This document shows positions 25,143-32,797 of a stretch of DNA of 64,000 nt, piece after piece; within the stretch, counting starts at the first letter, position 1; each line of letters starts with the position of its first letter. The notes below the pieces were generated by a model that saw nothing but the letters and a program-made list of their open reading frames with translations, was not told where the DNA came from and did not search any database. The stretch is from positions 124,001 to 188,000 of the forward strand of contig NZ_JAMKFE010000010.1 in assembly GCF_023721835.1 (NCBI RefSeq). Reading direction: 5' to 3'. The translations under genes were made by a program, and so were the position numbers. This DNA comes from Caldimonas mangrovi (GTDB lineage Bacteria; Pseudomonadota; Gammaproteobacteria; Burkholderiales; Burkholderiaceae_C).

Positions 25143-25469
25143 GTGCAGCACCGCTGGCTGTTGACTCTGGTGCTGTGCGCGCCAGTACTTGCCTGGGCCG
25201 GGGACGACGAAGCGAAGTTCGCCCTCGGCAAGCGTCTTTTCATCGGCGGGGCCGTGCCTGCCTGCGCCGTGTGCCACACGCTGAAGGACGCCGGCAGCGA
25301 GGGCGCGATCGGTCCCGTTCTGGACGAGTTGCAGCCGGACGCTGCGCGCGTGGCACAGGCGCTGCGGACGGGGCTGGGCGCCATGCCGGCATATGGCGAG
25401 AAACTCACGGAGGTGCAGATCGACGCGCTGGCCTACTATGTCTCGCGTGCCAGCGGAGCCACCCGGTAG
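25143..25469 (+). CDS. Cytochrome c subunit of sulfite dehydrogenase (SorB-like)
   Basis: A 108-residue monohaem cytochrome c. GTG 25143 gives a signal peptide MQHRWLLTLVLCAPVLAWAG; the haem motif CAVCH is at 41-45 and the axial Met is Met81 (GAMPAYG). It sits 10 nt after the stop of the Tat-exported molybdopterin subunit, and no strong ribosome site is visible, suggesting coupled translation. It probably takes electrons from sulfite oxidation to the respiratory chain. Confidence 0.87.
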   Translation: MQHRWLLTLVLCAPVLAWAGDDEAKFALGKRLFIGGAVPACAVCHTLKDAGSEGAIGPVLDELQPDAARVAQALRTGLGAMPAYGEKLTEVQIDALAYYVSRASGATR

Positions 25470-25547
25470 AGCGCAGGCCACAAGGATCGTGGCTTGCTCG
25501 GGTTCGATGACGAGACCGTCGTCGCCGAACCCTCAGGAGCACGCCCC

Positions 25548-25781
25548 GTGGACGATCGCACCATCCTTCAGCACATCACCGAACTCGTCGAGGAAGAGCA
25601 GCGCCTGCGCAGCGACACCTCGCTGCCCGAGCAGCACACCGACCGCATCCAGGAACTCGAAGCGCAACTGGATCAGTGTTGGGACCTGCTGCGCCAGCGC
25701 CGCGCGAAGCGGGAGTTCGGCGACAACCCCGATACGGCCCAAGCTCGCGACAAGGGCACGGTAGAGCGCTACCTGAACTGA
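25548..25781 (+). CDS. DUF2630 family protein
   Basis: A 77-residue, strongly helical acidic protein. The stretch LEAQLDQCWDLLRQRRAKRE and the terminal VERYLN are the DUF2630 hallmarks. GTG 25548 is chosen because CAGGAG lies 8 nt upstream and homologues start VDD/MDD at this point; the frame is open 54 nt further upstream. The role of DUF2630 is unknown. It is same-strand with the sulfite dehydrogenase genes but 78 nt away, so co-transcription is uncertain. Confidence 0.8.
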   Translation: MDDRTILQHITELVEEEQRLRSDTSLPEQHTDRIQELEAQLDQCWDLLRQRRAKREFGDNPDTAQARDKGTVERYLN

Positions 25782-25793
25782 GCGGCCCGGGCG

Positions 25794-26414
25794 TCAGCCG
25801 TCGAGCGACGTGCTGACGAGTGCGCCGGTGCGTGGCGCGAACATGCAACGGTAGGTGATCGGCACCAGCGCCATCCCCGGCGCACGCTCCACCGCCACCT
25901 GGCCCTCGAGGCGGCTTTGCGCGTTCGGGGCCGGCAGCAGCTTGCGTGTCGACACATCGAAGGCGATGCGGCCGACGCGCGGGTACTTCTGCTTCAACGC
26001 CTCGGCCGTCGCGGCTTCGCAGGCTTCCGGTGAAACGTGGGTGAGGTCCGGCTCGACGGCAGCCGGCGACGCCGCGCGTTCGCGGGCGGCGTCTCGAAAC
26101 AGCACGCCCGACGTGGCGCCCGTGTCGGCGTCGAAGGCGCAGCTGTAGGTGAACGGTACGCCTCGGCTGGCGGCGCCACGGTACACGCCTTCTCCCTTGA
26201 CGCCGATCTTGGCATCCGCGGTGGGCGCGATCGCGCGCTTGGAGCCGACGAACTGCACGTCTTGTGCCTCGCGACCGCGCATGTTGCGCACAGTGTCGGC
26301 CACCGCCGACTCGCAGGTCTGGGCTGCCCGGTCGTGGTGGCCGTCGGCCTGGGCGGCGGCGCCGACCCAGGTGGCACCGAGCAGCAGGGGAAGCGCGAGG
26401 CGGAAAGCGTTCAT
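25794..26414 (-). CDS. Exported protein with duplicated two-Cys domain (unknown)
   Basis: A protein of 206 residues with a signal peptide (MNAFRLALPLLLGATWVGAAAQA) followed by two tandem repeats of about 75 residues. Each starts with a Cys-containing helix (CESAVADTV and CEAATAEALK) and ends with a second Cys-containing strand plus a TGA motif (YSCAFDADTGATSGVLF and YRCMFAPRTGALVSTSL). Two cysteines per repeat suggest one disulfide each. No enzyme motif is seen. It lies downstream of the eptA-like gene, 120 bp away. ATG 26414 was chosen for the signal peptide. Confidence 0.65.
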   Translation of the reverse strand: MNAFRLALPLLLGATWVGAAAQADGHHDRAAQTCESAVADTVRNMRGREAQDVQFVGSKRAIAPTADAKIGVKGEGVYRGAASRGVPFTYSCAFDADTGATSGVLFRDAARERAASPAAVEPDLTHVSPEACEAATAEALKQKYPRVGRIAFDVSTRKLLPAPNAQSRLEGQVAVERAPGMALVPITYRCMFAPRTGALVSTSLDG

Positions 26415-26534
26415 GTCGGCCCGATCTTGAAACAGCGCGGAGATGCCGGCATTGTCCGCAGTTTTGCGCTTGGCCGGCAAGCGAACGCTGTATCGAAGGC
26501 GGCACGACGGCGCCCAGCGGCGGTTGGCGCTTTG

Positions 26535-28220
26535 TCAGTGTTGCGAGCTGCAAGGCGCGTAAGGGTCGAGCGCCGGGTCGTACAGCGCGGTATGCACGTC
26601 CATCATCGCAAGCACGGAATGGAAGTAGTGGTCATGCGACAGCGGCACGTCGACACGGCGGCGCAGGCAGTCGACGCGCAGCCCGATGCGCGCCGCAAAA
26701 CCGGTGGAGGTCCAGACGATCCAGGGCACGTGCTTCTGCTCGTCCGGCGCCAGCGCATAGGGCAGGCCATGCAGGTAGAGGTTGCTTTCGCCCAGCGATT
26801 CGCCATGGTCGGCCACATAGACCATGGCACCATCGGCGTGCGGCGCTTGCGCCTTGAGCCAGGTGATCGTCGCTGCGAGGAAGCGGTCGGTATAGGCGAT
26901 GCTGTTGTCGTAGGCGTTCACCAGTGATTCGCGACTGCAGTCCTGCAGCGCGTTGCGGGTGCATTCGGGCAGAAAGCGCTTGGTCTCGCGCGACGAACGC
27001 TTGTAGTACGCCGGGCCGTGGCTGCCCATCTGGTGCAGCACCACCACCGTGCCCTTGGCGCGCCGTTCTGCCGGTAGCTCGGCCCAGCGAGCCTCGAGCG
27101 AGCGCAGCATCACCTCGTCGAGGCACTCGCCGCCGGAGCACAGCAATGGATCTTGCGTGCCGGTGCTGCTGACGTGCGGGATGCGCGCGCAGGTGCCTTT
27201 GCAGCCGGCCTGGTTGTCGACCCACAACACGGCCAACCCTGCACGCTGCAGCATGTCGAGCAGGTTCTCGTACTCGTAGGACCGGTCGGCAAAAGCGCTG
27301 CGGCCGAGGTGCGAGAACATGCACGGCACCGAGGCGGCCGTACTGGTCCCGCACGACCAGGCGTTGCGAAAGCTCACCACGTCCTCTCGAGCCAGCTCCG
27401 GCGTGGTGTCGCGGGCATAGCCGTTGAGGCCGAAGTTGCCGCTGCGTCCGGTTTCGCCGAGCACCAGCACCAGCAAAGGGGGCTTGCGCTGCCCGACGTA
27501 GCTGGCGCCCAGCACGGCGTCCTCGCCGGCGCTGTGAGCGGGCAGGGGGCCTTTCAGGAGCGGGCGGGCGGCGGTGGCGCCGATCGCGTAAACCGTGCTC
27601 AACGGATTGATCAGGTAGCGCAGCGTCTTGTGGTTGCGCATCGTCGCGGCCAGCGGCTGGAAGCTCACCATCAGGGCCAGCACCAGCGTCGCCGCGGCGG
27701 CGGTGGCGAGCAGCCCCTGCTGCAGCCAGCGTCGGCGCCACCCCAGGCGGCGCACCGGCAGCCGGCAGAACCAGATCGACGGCAGCACCGCGACTGCGAC
27801 GATGAACCCGAGCAACCCGGGGCTGACCAGGTCGGCGGTTTCGTGCACATCGGTCTGCAACACGTTCGCGACCATCGACGGGTCGATCACGACACGGTAG
27901 GCCCACATGAAGTGGGCCGTTGCGGCCGCGACGAACAGCAGCACCACGATCGATGGCTTCAGCAGGCGGGTCCCCACCAGACTGAGCAGCAGCACCAGCG
28001 CCGCTGCGATGGCGACGGCCAGTGCGCCAGCCACCCGCCAGAACATGCCGCCGGCGAGCGACGGCAGTTCGTGCAAGGCGCGCCACAAGGGCAGGTTGGC
28101 CGCGATGGCGAGCCACAGGCTGGCCATCACGTTGACGGCGGCAGGGTGCCAGGTGTGCGCCTGGGCAGCCGCGGCGTACGTGCCGGCGGGGTGATCGGGC
28201 GTGGGCAGGACGGTGCTCAT
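26535..28220 (-). CDS. Lipid A phosphoethanolamine transferase (EptA-like)
   Basis: A 561-residue inner-membrane protein with five predicted N-terminal helices (to about residue 190) and a C-terminal periplasmic alkaline-phosphatase-fold domain. The catalytic site reads LVLGETGRSGNFGLNGY with metal ligand Glu256 and nucleophile Thr257; the later DHGESLGE supplies Asp/His zinc ligands. The enzyme transfers phosphoethanolamine from phosphatidylethanolamine to lipid A, reducing surface charge and polymyxin binding. Its ATG overlaps the stop of the PAP2 gene (ATGA). A PmrA-type box lies upstream of that operon and a PmrAB-like system is divergent, so induction by the latter is likely. Confidence 0.9.
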   Translation of the reverse strand: MSTVLPTPDHPAGTYAAAAQAHTWHPAAVNVMASLWLAIAANLPLWRALHELPSLAGGMFWRVAGALAVAIAAALVLLLSLVGTRLLKPSIVVLLFVAAATAHFMWAYRVVIDPSMVANVLQTDVHETADLVSPGLLGFIVAVAVLPSIWFCRLPVRRLGWRRRWLQQGLLATAAAATLVLALMVSFQPLAATMRNHKTLRYLINPLSTVYAIGATAARPLLKGPLPAHSAGEDAVLGASYVGQRKPPLLVLVLGETGRSGNFGLNGYARDTTPELAREDVVSFRNAWSCGTSTAASVPCMFSHLGRSAFADRSYEYENLLDMLQRAGLAVLWVDNQAGCKGTCARIPHVSSTGTQDPLLCSGGECLDEVMLRSLEARWAELPAERRAKGTVVVLHQMGSHGPAYYKRSSRETKRFLPECTRNALQDCSRESLVNAYDNSIAYTDRFLAATITWLKAQAPHADGAMVYVADHGESLGESNLYLHGLPYALAPDEQKHVPWIVWTSTGFAARIGLRVDCLRRRVDVPLSHDHYFHSVLAMMDVHTALYDPALDPYAPCSSQH

Positions 28221-28924
28221 GCGACCGCCTCATCGGCAGCATCCGGGCGCTGGGAAGCCCACCGCTGCCATGCTGCGTCGACGGCGCCAGCAAGCGCCCA
28301 GCAGAGCCAGGCGGTCCACAGCGTGTGGCTCATGAAGTGTGCGCCGCGCCATTGCTGCGCCAGGCCAAGGACGAAGCCGGCCATCACGGCAACCGCCAGC
28401 CATGCGCGTGCAGCACGTGGCGCTTGCCGGCGCAGCGCGAAAAAACCGCCGACGAACGCGAAGCCCGATGAGGCATGTCCGGCGGGGAAGCAGCCGCCGG
28501 TGCCGCCGTCGCCGGCGCCCCAGTGCCAGTGCCAGTGCCAGTGCGAGACCCAGCGTGCGGTGCCGCCGAAGACGGACAGGTCCCACGGGCAACTGGTGGC
28601 GCTGACGGTCTTCAACACGGACACCGCCAGCGCGCTCAGCAGGCAGGAGAGCGCGAGTTGCAACCGGTGCGACGTGTCCAGCCGCGCCAGCGGGCCGGAT
28701 GGGCTCCGGACCGAGAGGCACACCCAGAAGGCCAAGGCCCATGACAGGGCGCGGCCGCCCTGGTGCAGCACGGTCGTCAGCAGCCAGTGCTGCCGCCATG
28801 GAAAACCGTGCGCGCCGCCGGCCAGGCGCGCGAACGCCAGGTCCCAGCCGCTGGCGTCCCAGGCCAGGACGAGGCACAACAGGGCCAGCGTGATCGCTGG
28901 CAGCGGGATGGACGACTTCGACAT
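28217..28924 (-). CDS. PAP2-family lipid phosphatase linked to eptA
   Basis: About 235 residues (238 if GTG 28933 is the start) with six hydrophobic helices. PAP2 motifs are present: K-T-V-S-A-T-S-CPWDL, PAGHASSG and SHTLWTAWL. The CPWDL form is typical of the LpxE/LpxT-like phosphatases found next to phosphoethanolamine transferases. It probably acts on lipid A phosphates or on undecaprenyl or diacylglycerol phosphates at the inner membrane. Near the middle, four tandem CAC-TGG codons give HWHWHWHW, an unusual repeat in a loop. The gene overlaps eptA and is first in the operon. ATG 28924 and GTG 28933 are both possible starts; neither has a strong ribosome site. Confidence 0.85.
   Translation of the reverse strand: MSKSSIPLPAITLALLCLVLAWDASGWDLAFARLAGGAHGFPWRQHWLLTTVLHQGGRALSWALAFWVCLSVRSPSGPLARLDTSHRLQLALSCLLSALAVSVLKTVSATSCPWDLSVFGGTARWVSHWHWHWHWGAGDGGTGGCFPAGHASSGFAFVGGFFALRRQAPRAARAWLAVAVMAGFVLGLAQQWRGAHFMSHTLWTAWLCWALAGAVDAAWQRWASQRPDAADEAVA
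28520..28543. repeat. (CCAGTG)4 microsatellite inside the PAP2 gene
   Basis: Four perfect tandem hexamers, read on the minus strand as (CAC TGG)4. They encode a His-Trp repeat in the phosphatase. Since the unit is six bases, copy changes keep the frame and change loop length only. Confidence 0.9.
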
Positions 28925-28947
28925 GCCGCGCACGATGCGGGCGGTTC

Positions 28948-28964
28948 CTTAAGCAGCCCTTAAG
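28948..28964. promoter_or_regulatory. PmrA box (CTTAAG-N5-CTTAAG)
   Basis: CTTAAG-CAGCC-CTTAAG is a perfect match to the PmrA/BasR consensus of two TTAA-type half sites 5 bp apart. It lies in the 67-76 bp between the divergent PAP2/eptA operon and the PmrA-like response-regulator gene. The spacing fits activation or autoregulation to the right (box centre about 45 bp before the regulator ATG); leftward, the box is 24 bp from ATG 28924, close for activation. It is the only such box I noticed in the window. Confidence 0.8.
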
Positions 28965-29000
28965 CGCCCCGTCCGGCGGCGGTTCGGCGCACAATGCCGC

Positions 29001-29687
29001 ATGCGCGTGCTGGTGGTCGAGGATGACGAAGGGATCGCGAGCGGACTGCTCGCACGGTTGCCGGCACATGGGTGCGCCGTCGACGCGGTGCTCAGTGTCG
29101 AAGCTGCCTGGTCCGCGTTGCGTGTCGAGCCGTTCGACATCGTTCTGCTCGACCTCGGGTTGGGCGGCGCCGACGGCACCGAACTGCTGCGCCGCCTGCG
29201 CAGCGCTCCCCAGCAAGGACTGCCCGACCCCCATACACCGGTGCTGATCATGACGGCACGTGACGCCGTCACCTCGCGCATCACCGGGCTCGACATGGGC
29301 GCCGACGACTACGTCATCAAACCCTTCGACGTCGACGAACTGGCCGCCCGCATGCGTGCCGCGCGGCGGCGCTTTGCCGGACGCAGCCAGAGCCGGTTGC
29401 GCTGCGGCCCGGTGGAGATCGAGCCGGCCCAACGCACCGTGCACCGGGAAGGGCATCCCGTTGAGCTGTCGGCGCGCGAATTCGATGTGCTGCTGGCGTT
29501 GGCCGAGGCGCGCCCGCGGGTGCTGTCGCGTGCTCAGATCGAGGCGCGGCTGTACAACTGGGACCAGGCGGTCGAGAGCAATGCCGTCGAAGTCCACATC
29601 CATCACCTGCGCCGCAAGCTGGGGGCCGAGCTGATTCGCACGATGCGCGGCGTCGGCTATTTCATGCCCTCAGAAGGGTCCGCCTGA
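29001..29687 (+). CDS. PmrA-like response regulator (OmpR family)
   Basis: A protein of 228 residues with receiver domain (phospho-acceptor Asp51 in IVLLDLGLGG, acidic pair at 8-9, Lys in IKPFDVDEL) and OmpR-type winged helix C-terminus (GVGYFMP). It overlaps the sensor kinase gene by one base (TGATG). The divergent eptA/pap2 operon and the PmrA box between them identify it by context as a BasR/PmrA-type regulator of lipid A modification. No ribosome site precedes ATG 29001; a leaderless or short-leader transcript is possible. Confidence 0.85.
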   Translation: MRVLVVEDDEGIASGLLARLPAHGCAVDAVLSVEAAWSALRVEPFDIVLLDLGLGGADGTELLRRLRSAPQQGLPDPHTPVLIMTARDAVTSRITGLDMGADDYVIKPFDVDELAARMRAARRRFAGRSQSRLRCGPVEIEPAQRTVHREGHPVELSAREFDVLLALAEARPRVLSRAQIEARLYNWDQAVESNAVEVHIHHLRRKLGAELIRTMRGVGYFMPSEGSA

Positions 29688-31081
29688 TGCGCGGATCATT
29701 GCAGCGTCACCTGACCGGCTGGGCCGTCGCCGCGCTGGCCGTCGTGTGGGCCGGGTTCATCGCGATCGGCTTCGGAACCGGCGAGCACGAGGCCGACGAG
29801 TTGACCGACGGCCACCTGGCGAGCGTTGCGTCGCTGCTGCTCGGCCAGCGCGAGATCCGGTTCGCTGTGCACGGCGCACCTTCCCCGCGGGGGTGGTCGG
29901 AGCTCCCTGAGATGCGCAGCCACGACTACCAGCAGTCGCTCAGCGTCGTGCTGTGGGACGCGGGCGGCCGGGTGCTTGCCCGCACGGGCGGTTCACCGCT
30001 GCCACCGTTCGACGCGCAAGAGGGCTTCGAGACCCTCAGCCTGGGTGACCCGCCGCAGCACTGGCGCACGTTCTCGCGCTGGGACTCGCCGCAACGCCAG
30101 CGCAAGCTGATGGTGTTGCTCAGCATCGACGAACGCGACGCACTGGCCAGGGACATCGCCGAGCAGATTGCCCGGCCCGGGCTGTGGATGCTGCCGGTGG
30201 TCGCGCTTGCGGTGGGGCTGGCGATCCGCCGGGGCTTGCGGCCGCTGCGCGCGCTGTCGCAGGAGGTCCGCACGCTGGATATCCACCGCTCGCCGGCACT
30301 GCACGCGAGCCAGCGCCACCTCGAGTTCGAAAGCATGGTCGAAGCGGTCAACCTGCTGGTCGAGCGCTACCAGGCCGCGTTGGCGCGCGAGCGGCAGCTT
30401 GCCAGCGAACTGGCGCACGAACTGCGTACGCCGCTGGCCTCGATCGCGTTGCATGCGCGCGGCCTGCGCGACGAGAACACGACGGCGCGCGAGGCCACAC
30501 TGCAGCGCATCGAGCGCGACGCGCTGCGGGCGGGCGATGTGCTGACCGAACTGCTCGCGCTGGCGCGAGCGGATCGCACCGAAATGTCGGAGGCGGCCCG
30601 GCCCCTGGATCTGGCGGAGCTGGCGCGCCGCGTGGCCGGCGAATTCGCGCAACGGGCGCTGGACACAGCGCATGATCTGGCGGTGACGGGTGCGTCGCGA
30701 CTGCCTTGCGTGGGGCACGATCTGCTGTTGCAGATTGCATTGCGCAACCTGATCGAGAACGCGCTCGCGCACACGCCACGCGGCACGCGCGTGGAGGTGC
30801 AACTCGATGCCGAATCCGGCTGGATGCAGGTGTGCGACGACGGCGCGGGGGGGAGCGCCCGATCGGGCGAGGTGCCGGCGGCCGCCGATGTTCTTGGGCT
30901 CGGCCTGGGCCACCGGGTGGTGGACAAGATCGCCGCCATCCACCACGGCCGCTTCGAGGCGGTCGAGCCGCCGCCGGGCTACAGCACCTGCTACCGCATC
31001 ACGCTGGCGGCGGCTCGTTCCGCGCCAGCCGAGAACACCGCGACGACCGCCATCGGGCGCTACGCCGTGCCGGGCCAGTAG
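29687..31081 (+). CDS. Sensor histidine kinase (PmrB/QseC-like)
   Basis: A 464-residue membrane kinase with two transmembrane helices (about 10-30 and 160-185) bounding a periplasmic sensor loop, a HAMP-like linker, the dimerisation H-box (SELAHELRTPLASIAL) and an ATPase domain with N-box NLIENALAHTP. The G1 region is DDGAGGSARSG and the G2-like segment GLGLGHRVVDKIA. It forms an operon with the PmrA-like regulator. Its signal, which in PmrB is Fe3+, Al3+ or low pH, cannot be predicted. The 3' end overlaps the convergent DHH-motif gene by 22 bp. Confidence 0.85.
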   Translation: MRGSLQRHLTGWAVAALAVVWAGFIAIGFGTGEHEADELTDGHLASVASLLLGQREIRFAVHGAPSPRGWSELPEMRSHDYQQSLSVVLWDAGGRVLARTGGSPLPPFDAQEGFETLSLGDPPQHWRTFSRWDSPQRQRKLMVLLSIDERDALARDIAEQIARPGLWMLPVVALAVGLAIRRGLRPLRALSQEVRTLDIHRSPALHASQRHLEFESMVEAVNLLVERYQAALARERQLASELAHELRTPLASIALHARGLRDENTTAREATLQRIERDALRAGDVLTELLALARADRTEMSEAARPLDLAELARRVAGEFAQRALDTAHDLAVTGASRLPCVGHDLLLQIALRNLIENALAHTPRGTRVEVQLDAESGWMQVCDDGAGGSARSGEVPAAADVLGLGLGHRVVDKIAAIHHGRFEAVEPPPGYSTCYRITLAAARSAPAENTATTAIGRYAVPGQ

Positions 31082-31872
31082 GCACCGGCATAACCGCGAT
31101 ACGGGTTGCCGTACACCTCGCGGCCGGCCTGGCGGTGCTCATCCATGAAGGCCTCCACGGCCTCCGGCGTGCCGCCCTTGTACATCTCCTTCAACACGCC
31201 TTCGGGCAGCAGTGCGCGGTAGCGCACCGGCATGCCGGCGTAAGCTGCGCCTTCGGGCAGGTCGGACGGCATCTGTGTCGGGTCCAGGAAGCGGCTCTCG
31301 CCGAATTCGCTGTCGTGATGCCGGCGCACCTGTTTTGCAGCCTGCAAGATGCCCTCGATGACATCGCTCAACGTGCGTCCGCTCATCTTGGCCTGCCATG
31401 AGGCGCGCAGGAACAGCAGTTCGTGCGGGTCGACACCCGGGCAACGGCCCTGGTAGGCGGCGGTCAGGCAGTGATCGCTGGCGGCGAGCAACCGCTGCGT
31501 TTCGTCGGCTTCACGCTCGAGCAGCCGCAGTACCTGGCCTAACGACGAGCCGTCCAGAAAGCGTTCGGGCGGCACGCCCCAGCCGGGGTCGCCGGGGTGA
31601 TGGTGATCGACCGTCGTGACCGGATCGAAGCCACGCAGCCGGCATTCGACGAACACCGTCGGCGTCTTGGGCGGCAGCAGCACCGCACGCGGCACGGCAT
31701 CGCGACCCACCAGCACGACCTCGTCAGCGGCATACGCCGTCTGCGGGTTGCAGCGGCGTCCACCCCGCGCAGCATGTGCACGAGCGAACCCGGCGCTTTC
31801 GACGACGCGCTCGATCTCGCGCATTTCCGGGTCCTGGGCGCCGAGGATGAAGCGTGTCTGCTTGTCGAGCAT
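31060..31872 (-). CDS. DHH-motif protein of unknown function
   Basis: A 270-residue soluble protein. The central TVDHHHPGDPG, then SSLGQVLRLL and AASDHCLTAAYQG, resembles the DHH phosphoesterase motif III region followed by the next metal ligand, but the first DHH-family motif (DGD-type) is not evident in the N-terminus, where LGAQDPEMREIERV is found instead. The family thus appears to be a remote relative of DHH/RecJ-type phosphodiesterases or an unrelated protein that carries a DHH triplet. The C-terminal half is basic and helical. The start ATG 31872 was chosen as homologues I recall begin near TRFILG; no strong ribosome site was checked. The gene converges with the sensor kinase. Confidence 0.6.
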   Translation of the reverse strand: MLDKQTRFILGAQDPEMREIERVVESAGFARAHAARGGRRCNPQTAYAADEVVLVGRDAVPRAVLLPPKTPTVFVECRLRGFDPVTTVDHHHPGDPGWGVPPERFLDGSSLGQVLRLLEREADETQRLLAASDHCLTAAYQGRCPGVDPHELLFLRASWQAKMSGRTLSDVIEGILQAAKQVRRHHDSEFGESRFLDPTQMPSDLPEGAAYAGMPVRYRALLPEGVLKEMYKGGTPEAVEAFMDEHRQAGREVYGNPYRGYAGAYWPGTA

Positions 31873-31976
31873 GGGTGCACAGCCTACACAACACGGCGGG
31901 CCGCGCGAGTGCGTTCGGCACGAAACGACCCGGCGCGAATTCTGCAACCGCCGTACCCGCGCGAGCGGGCGCCGCC

Positions 31977-32609
31977 TCAAAGTCCGTCGGCGGCCTGTGG
32001 CGCTTTCAGCCAACTCGCGGCCGAACGTGTCTCCGGCAGCACATAGACCATGCCATGCCGGCTGCCGAGCACCGGGCGCACCACGGCGTCGTAGAAGGTG
32101 CCGGGCACCACCACACAGCCGAAGGACGCGCGGTTGTCCTTGGGCGTGGGCGTGGCCAGCTGGCGTTCGCGGCGCGCCAGCGATGCACCCGGGCGTAGCC
32201 GGTGGATCGCGAAGCCGCTGTCGTAGTCGACCCAGACGACGTGCTCGCCGCTGATGTTGAGTCCGGGCTCCGAGGCGAAACGGCCTGCCGGCGTGGTGCG
32301 CTCGTGCGGCTTGATCTGCGACAGTGGCCGCGCACCGATGCCCGGCACGGTGTGGTCGCCGGGGGCAAGGCCGAGCAGGGCCGGCGTGGCGCCGACCAAC
32401 TGGCCGCGGGCCGAGAACACGAACAGCACGGCGGCCTTCTTGTCGACCACCGCGAAGGGACGGCCTTGCGCATCGCCGCTTTGCTGCACCCAGTGCAACG
32501 CCTGCTGCGCATCCGTCGACAACGCCGCATCCGGGGCCGGGTGGACAGCGGCGGCGAACGTCAGCGTGCAGGCAGCGAAGGTCGCGCGCAGGAAGTGAAA
32601 AGCGGGCAT
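31977..32609 (-). CDS. L,D-transpeptidase (YkuD)-like exported protein
   Basis: A protein of 210 residues with a signal peptide (MPAFHFLRATFAACTLTFAA) and a YkuD-type region: FAIHRLRPG supplies the His and ASFGCVVVP the SxGC nucleophile motif. In L,D-transpeptidases this Cys forms an acyl-enzyme with peptidoglycan stem peptides, catalysing 3-3 cross-links or attachment of lipoproteins. The motif spacing is typical though the sequence around it is divergent. It lies 104 bp upstream of, and on the same strand as, the DHH-motif gene and is divergent from the MFS transporter. Substrate unknown. Confidence 0.75.
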   Translation of the reverse strand: MPAFHFLRATFAACTLTFAAAVHPAPDAALSTDAQQALHWVQQSGDAQGRPFAVVDKKAAVLFVFSARGQLVGATPALLGLAPGDHTVPGIGARPLSQIKPHERTTPAGRFASEPGLNISGEHVVWVDYDSGFAIHRLRPGASLARRERQLATPTPKDNRASFGCVVVPGTFYDAVVRPVLGSRHGMVYVLPETRSAASWLKAPQAADGL

Positions 32610-32797
32610 CGGTCTCGATCGTTGGGCTGAAAAAGGGTTCTCCAGCGCCAACGGCAGAAACCGGTGCGACTTGCGGCCTGCGGCCCCTGTCCTGTAAATC
32701 TTGCCTGCGCCACAGACGGCTCGGCGTGCAGCAAGTCACGCCCACCATCAGGTGCCGCGGCGGCGCGCGCAGGTACCGCGCTTGCTACACGCGCTCC

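Noticed and set aside
28941-29000. Sigma70 promoter for the PmrA-like gene (CACAAT at 28990)
   Set aside because: No acceptable -35 lies 16-18 bp upstream; PmrA activation could replace it, but it is not listed.
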